DNA of 63,776 nucleotides, taken from the NCBI GenBank assembly GCA_002335385.1, contig DCVK01000001.1, positions 1-63,776 of the forward strand. The letters are read 5' to 3'. This stretch comes from Candidatus Aminicenantes bacterium UBA2190. Lineage in GTDB: Bacteria > Acidobacteriota > Aminicenantia > UBA2199. Positions 63,363 through 63,776 of the stretch are shown piece by piece. The notes beneath the pieces were generated by a model, which did no database searches, was not told where the DNA came from, and saw nothing but the letters and a program-made list of their open reading frames with translations. Made by a program: the position numbers and the translations under genes. How positions within the stretch are numbered: the stretch's first letter is position 1; each line of letters starts with the position of its first letter.

Positions 63363-63776
63363 TCAGTAGCGGTAATGATCGGGCTTGAACGGGCCAGTGG
63401 CGGGAATGTTCAGATAGGCGGCCTGCTGGGGGGTCAGGCGCGTCAGGGCCACGTCCAGGGAGTCCAGGTGCAGACGGGCCACTTCCTCGTCCAGTTGCTT
63501 GGGCAGCGTGTAGACCTTCCTTTCCAGCCCGCCTTTGGCCAGCTCGACCTGGGCCAGGCACTGGTTGGTGAAACTGCAGCTCATGACGAAGCTGGGATGG
63601 CCGGTGGCGCAACCCAGGTTGACCAGCCGCCCCTCGGCCAAAATGATGATCGAGCGCCCCGATCTCACCGTCCACTTGTCCACCTGAGGCTTGATCACCG
63701 TCTTGGTGCAGCCGGGGGTGTTCTCCAGGTAATGCATGTCGATCTCGCTGTCGAAGTGGCCGATATTGCAGACGAT
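63363..63776 (-). CDS. ahcY: Adenosylhomocysteinase, C-terminal part (cut by window edge)
   Basis: The last 137 residues of S-adenosylhomocysteine hydrolase, which splits SAH into adenosine and homocysteine and so recycles SAM by-products. The recognised features are CNIGHFDSEID, the NAD-binding tail region GRLVNLGCATGHPSFVMSCSFTNQ, and the C-terminal KPDHYRY with the conserved Lys and Tyr that complete the partner subunit's NAD site. The 5' part lies beyond the right edge. It fits with the many SAM-using enzymes and the adenosine-kinase-like gene in this window. Confidence 0.96.
   Translation of the reverse strand: MVCNIGHFDSEIDMHYLENTPGCTKTVIKPQVDKWTVRSGRSIIILAEGRLVNLGCATGHPSFVMSCSFTNQCLAQVELAKGGLERKVYTLPKQLDEEVARLHLDSLDVALTRLTPQQAAYLNIPATGPFKPDHYRY

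Noticed and set aside
1..63776. Insertion sequences, prophage, toxin-antitoxin or defence islands
   Set aside because: No transposase, integrase, terminal inverted repeats with target duplication, phage structural gene or restriction/defence motif was seen in the supported genes.

Overview
This 63.8 kb window is GC-rich (roughly 60-65 percent by eye) and dense, with 52 protein-coding genes plus one cut by the right edge, and one tRNA. The encoded cell is Gram-negative: there are outer-membrane beta-barrel proteins ending in Phe, lipoproteins, a Tat export system, an S46 peptidase, and GGDEF, PilZ and HD-GYP c-di-GMP proteins. The mixture of a MalEFGK-type sugar importer, peptidases, large GT-C membrane proteins, Thr-type sulfatase-fold enzymes and secreted PKD proteins suggests an uncultured Acidobacteriota, perhaps Aminicenantia-like. 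That placement is inference; the window has no rRNA or other firm marker.

Layout. 142-7915 is a sugar-uptake operon: ATPase, binding protein, a permease with a 350-residue N-terminal extension, a second permease, and an outer-membrane barrel fused to a glucodextranase-C-like sugar-binding region. 8019-13534 holds PilZ, an SDR/DUF2867 protein, glutamate racemase, a MinD-like ATPase and a phosphodiesterase lipoprotein. 13646-41531 is a cell-surface region: two paralogous secreted PKD proteins, three GT-C-like polytopic proteins, a carbamoyltransferase-SxtJ-DUF5989-SGNH cassette, two sulfatase-fold proteins with Thr nucleophiles, a cNMP-binding protein, a PHP/HATPase pair, a 1012-residue protein with two adaptor modules and a C-terminal barrel, an exported nitrilase-fold enzyme, two radical SAM enzymes and a methyltransferase. 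41674-52213 is metabolic: PepD, a DUF362 protein with a NapH-NapG-like fusion, RpiB, a SHMT-like enzyme, a deoxynucleoside kinase with panBCD, a PfkB kinase and a C-GCAxxG-C-C protein. 52276-63776 carries the S46 peptidase, tRNA-Ala(CGC), a diguanylate cyclase-tatA-tatC operon, an unknown 461-residue protein, RsbW-like/tsaB/rimI, an HD-GYP response regulator and the end of ahcY.

Three non-coding layers stand out. First, about sixteen genes have a sigma70-like -10 box only 6-10 nt before the start codon, often with a well-placed -35, so their mRNAs should be leaderless or nearly so, whereas operon-internal genes use Shine-Dalgarno sites or overlapping stop/start codons. Second, several intergenic gaps hold degenerate arrays of 7-nt (once 11-nt) units, often as facing inverted arms; one array encodes the C-terminal tail of TatC. 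Third, 26819-26923 looks like a separate structured RNA with its own promoter, a three-way junction and a competing terminator hairpin.
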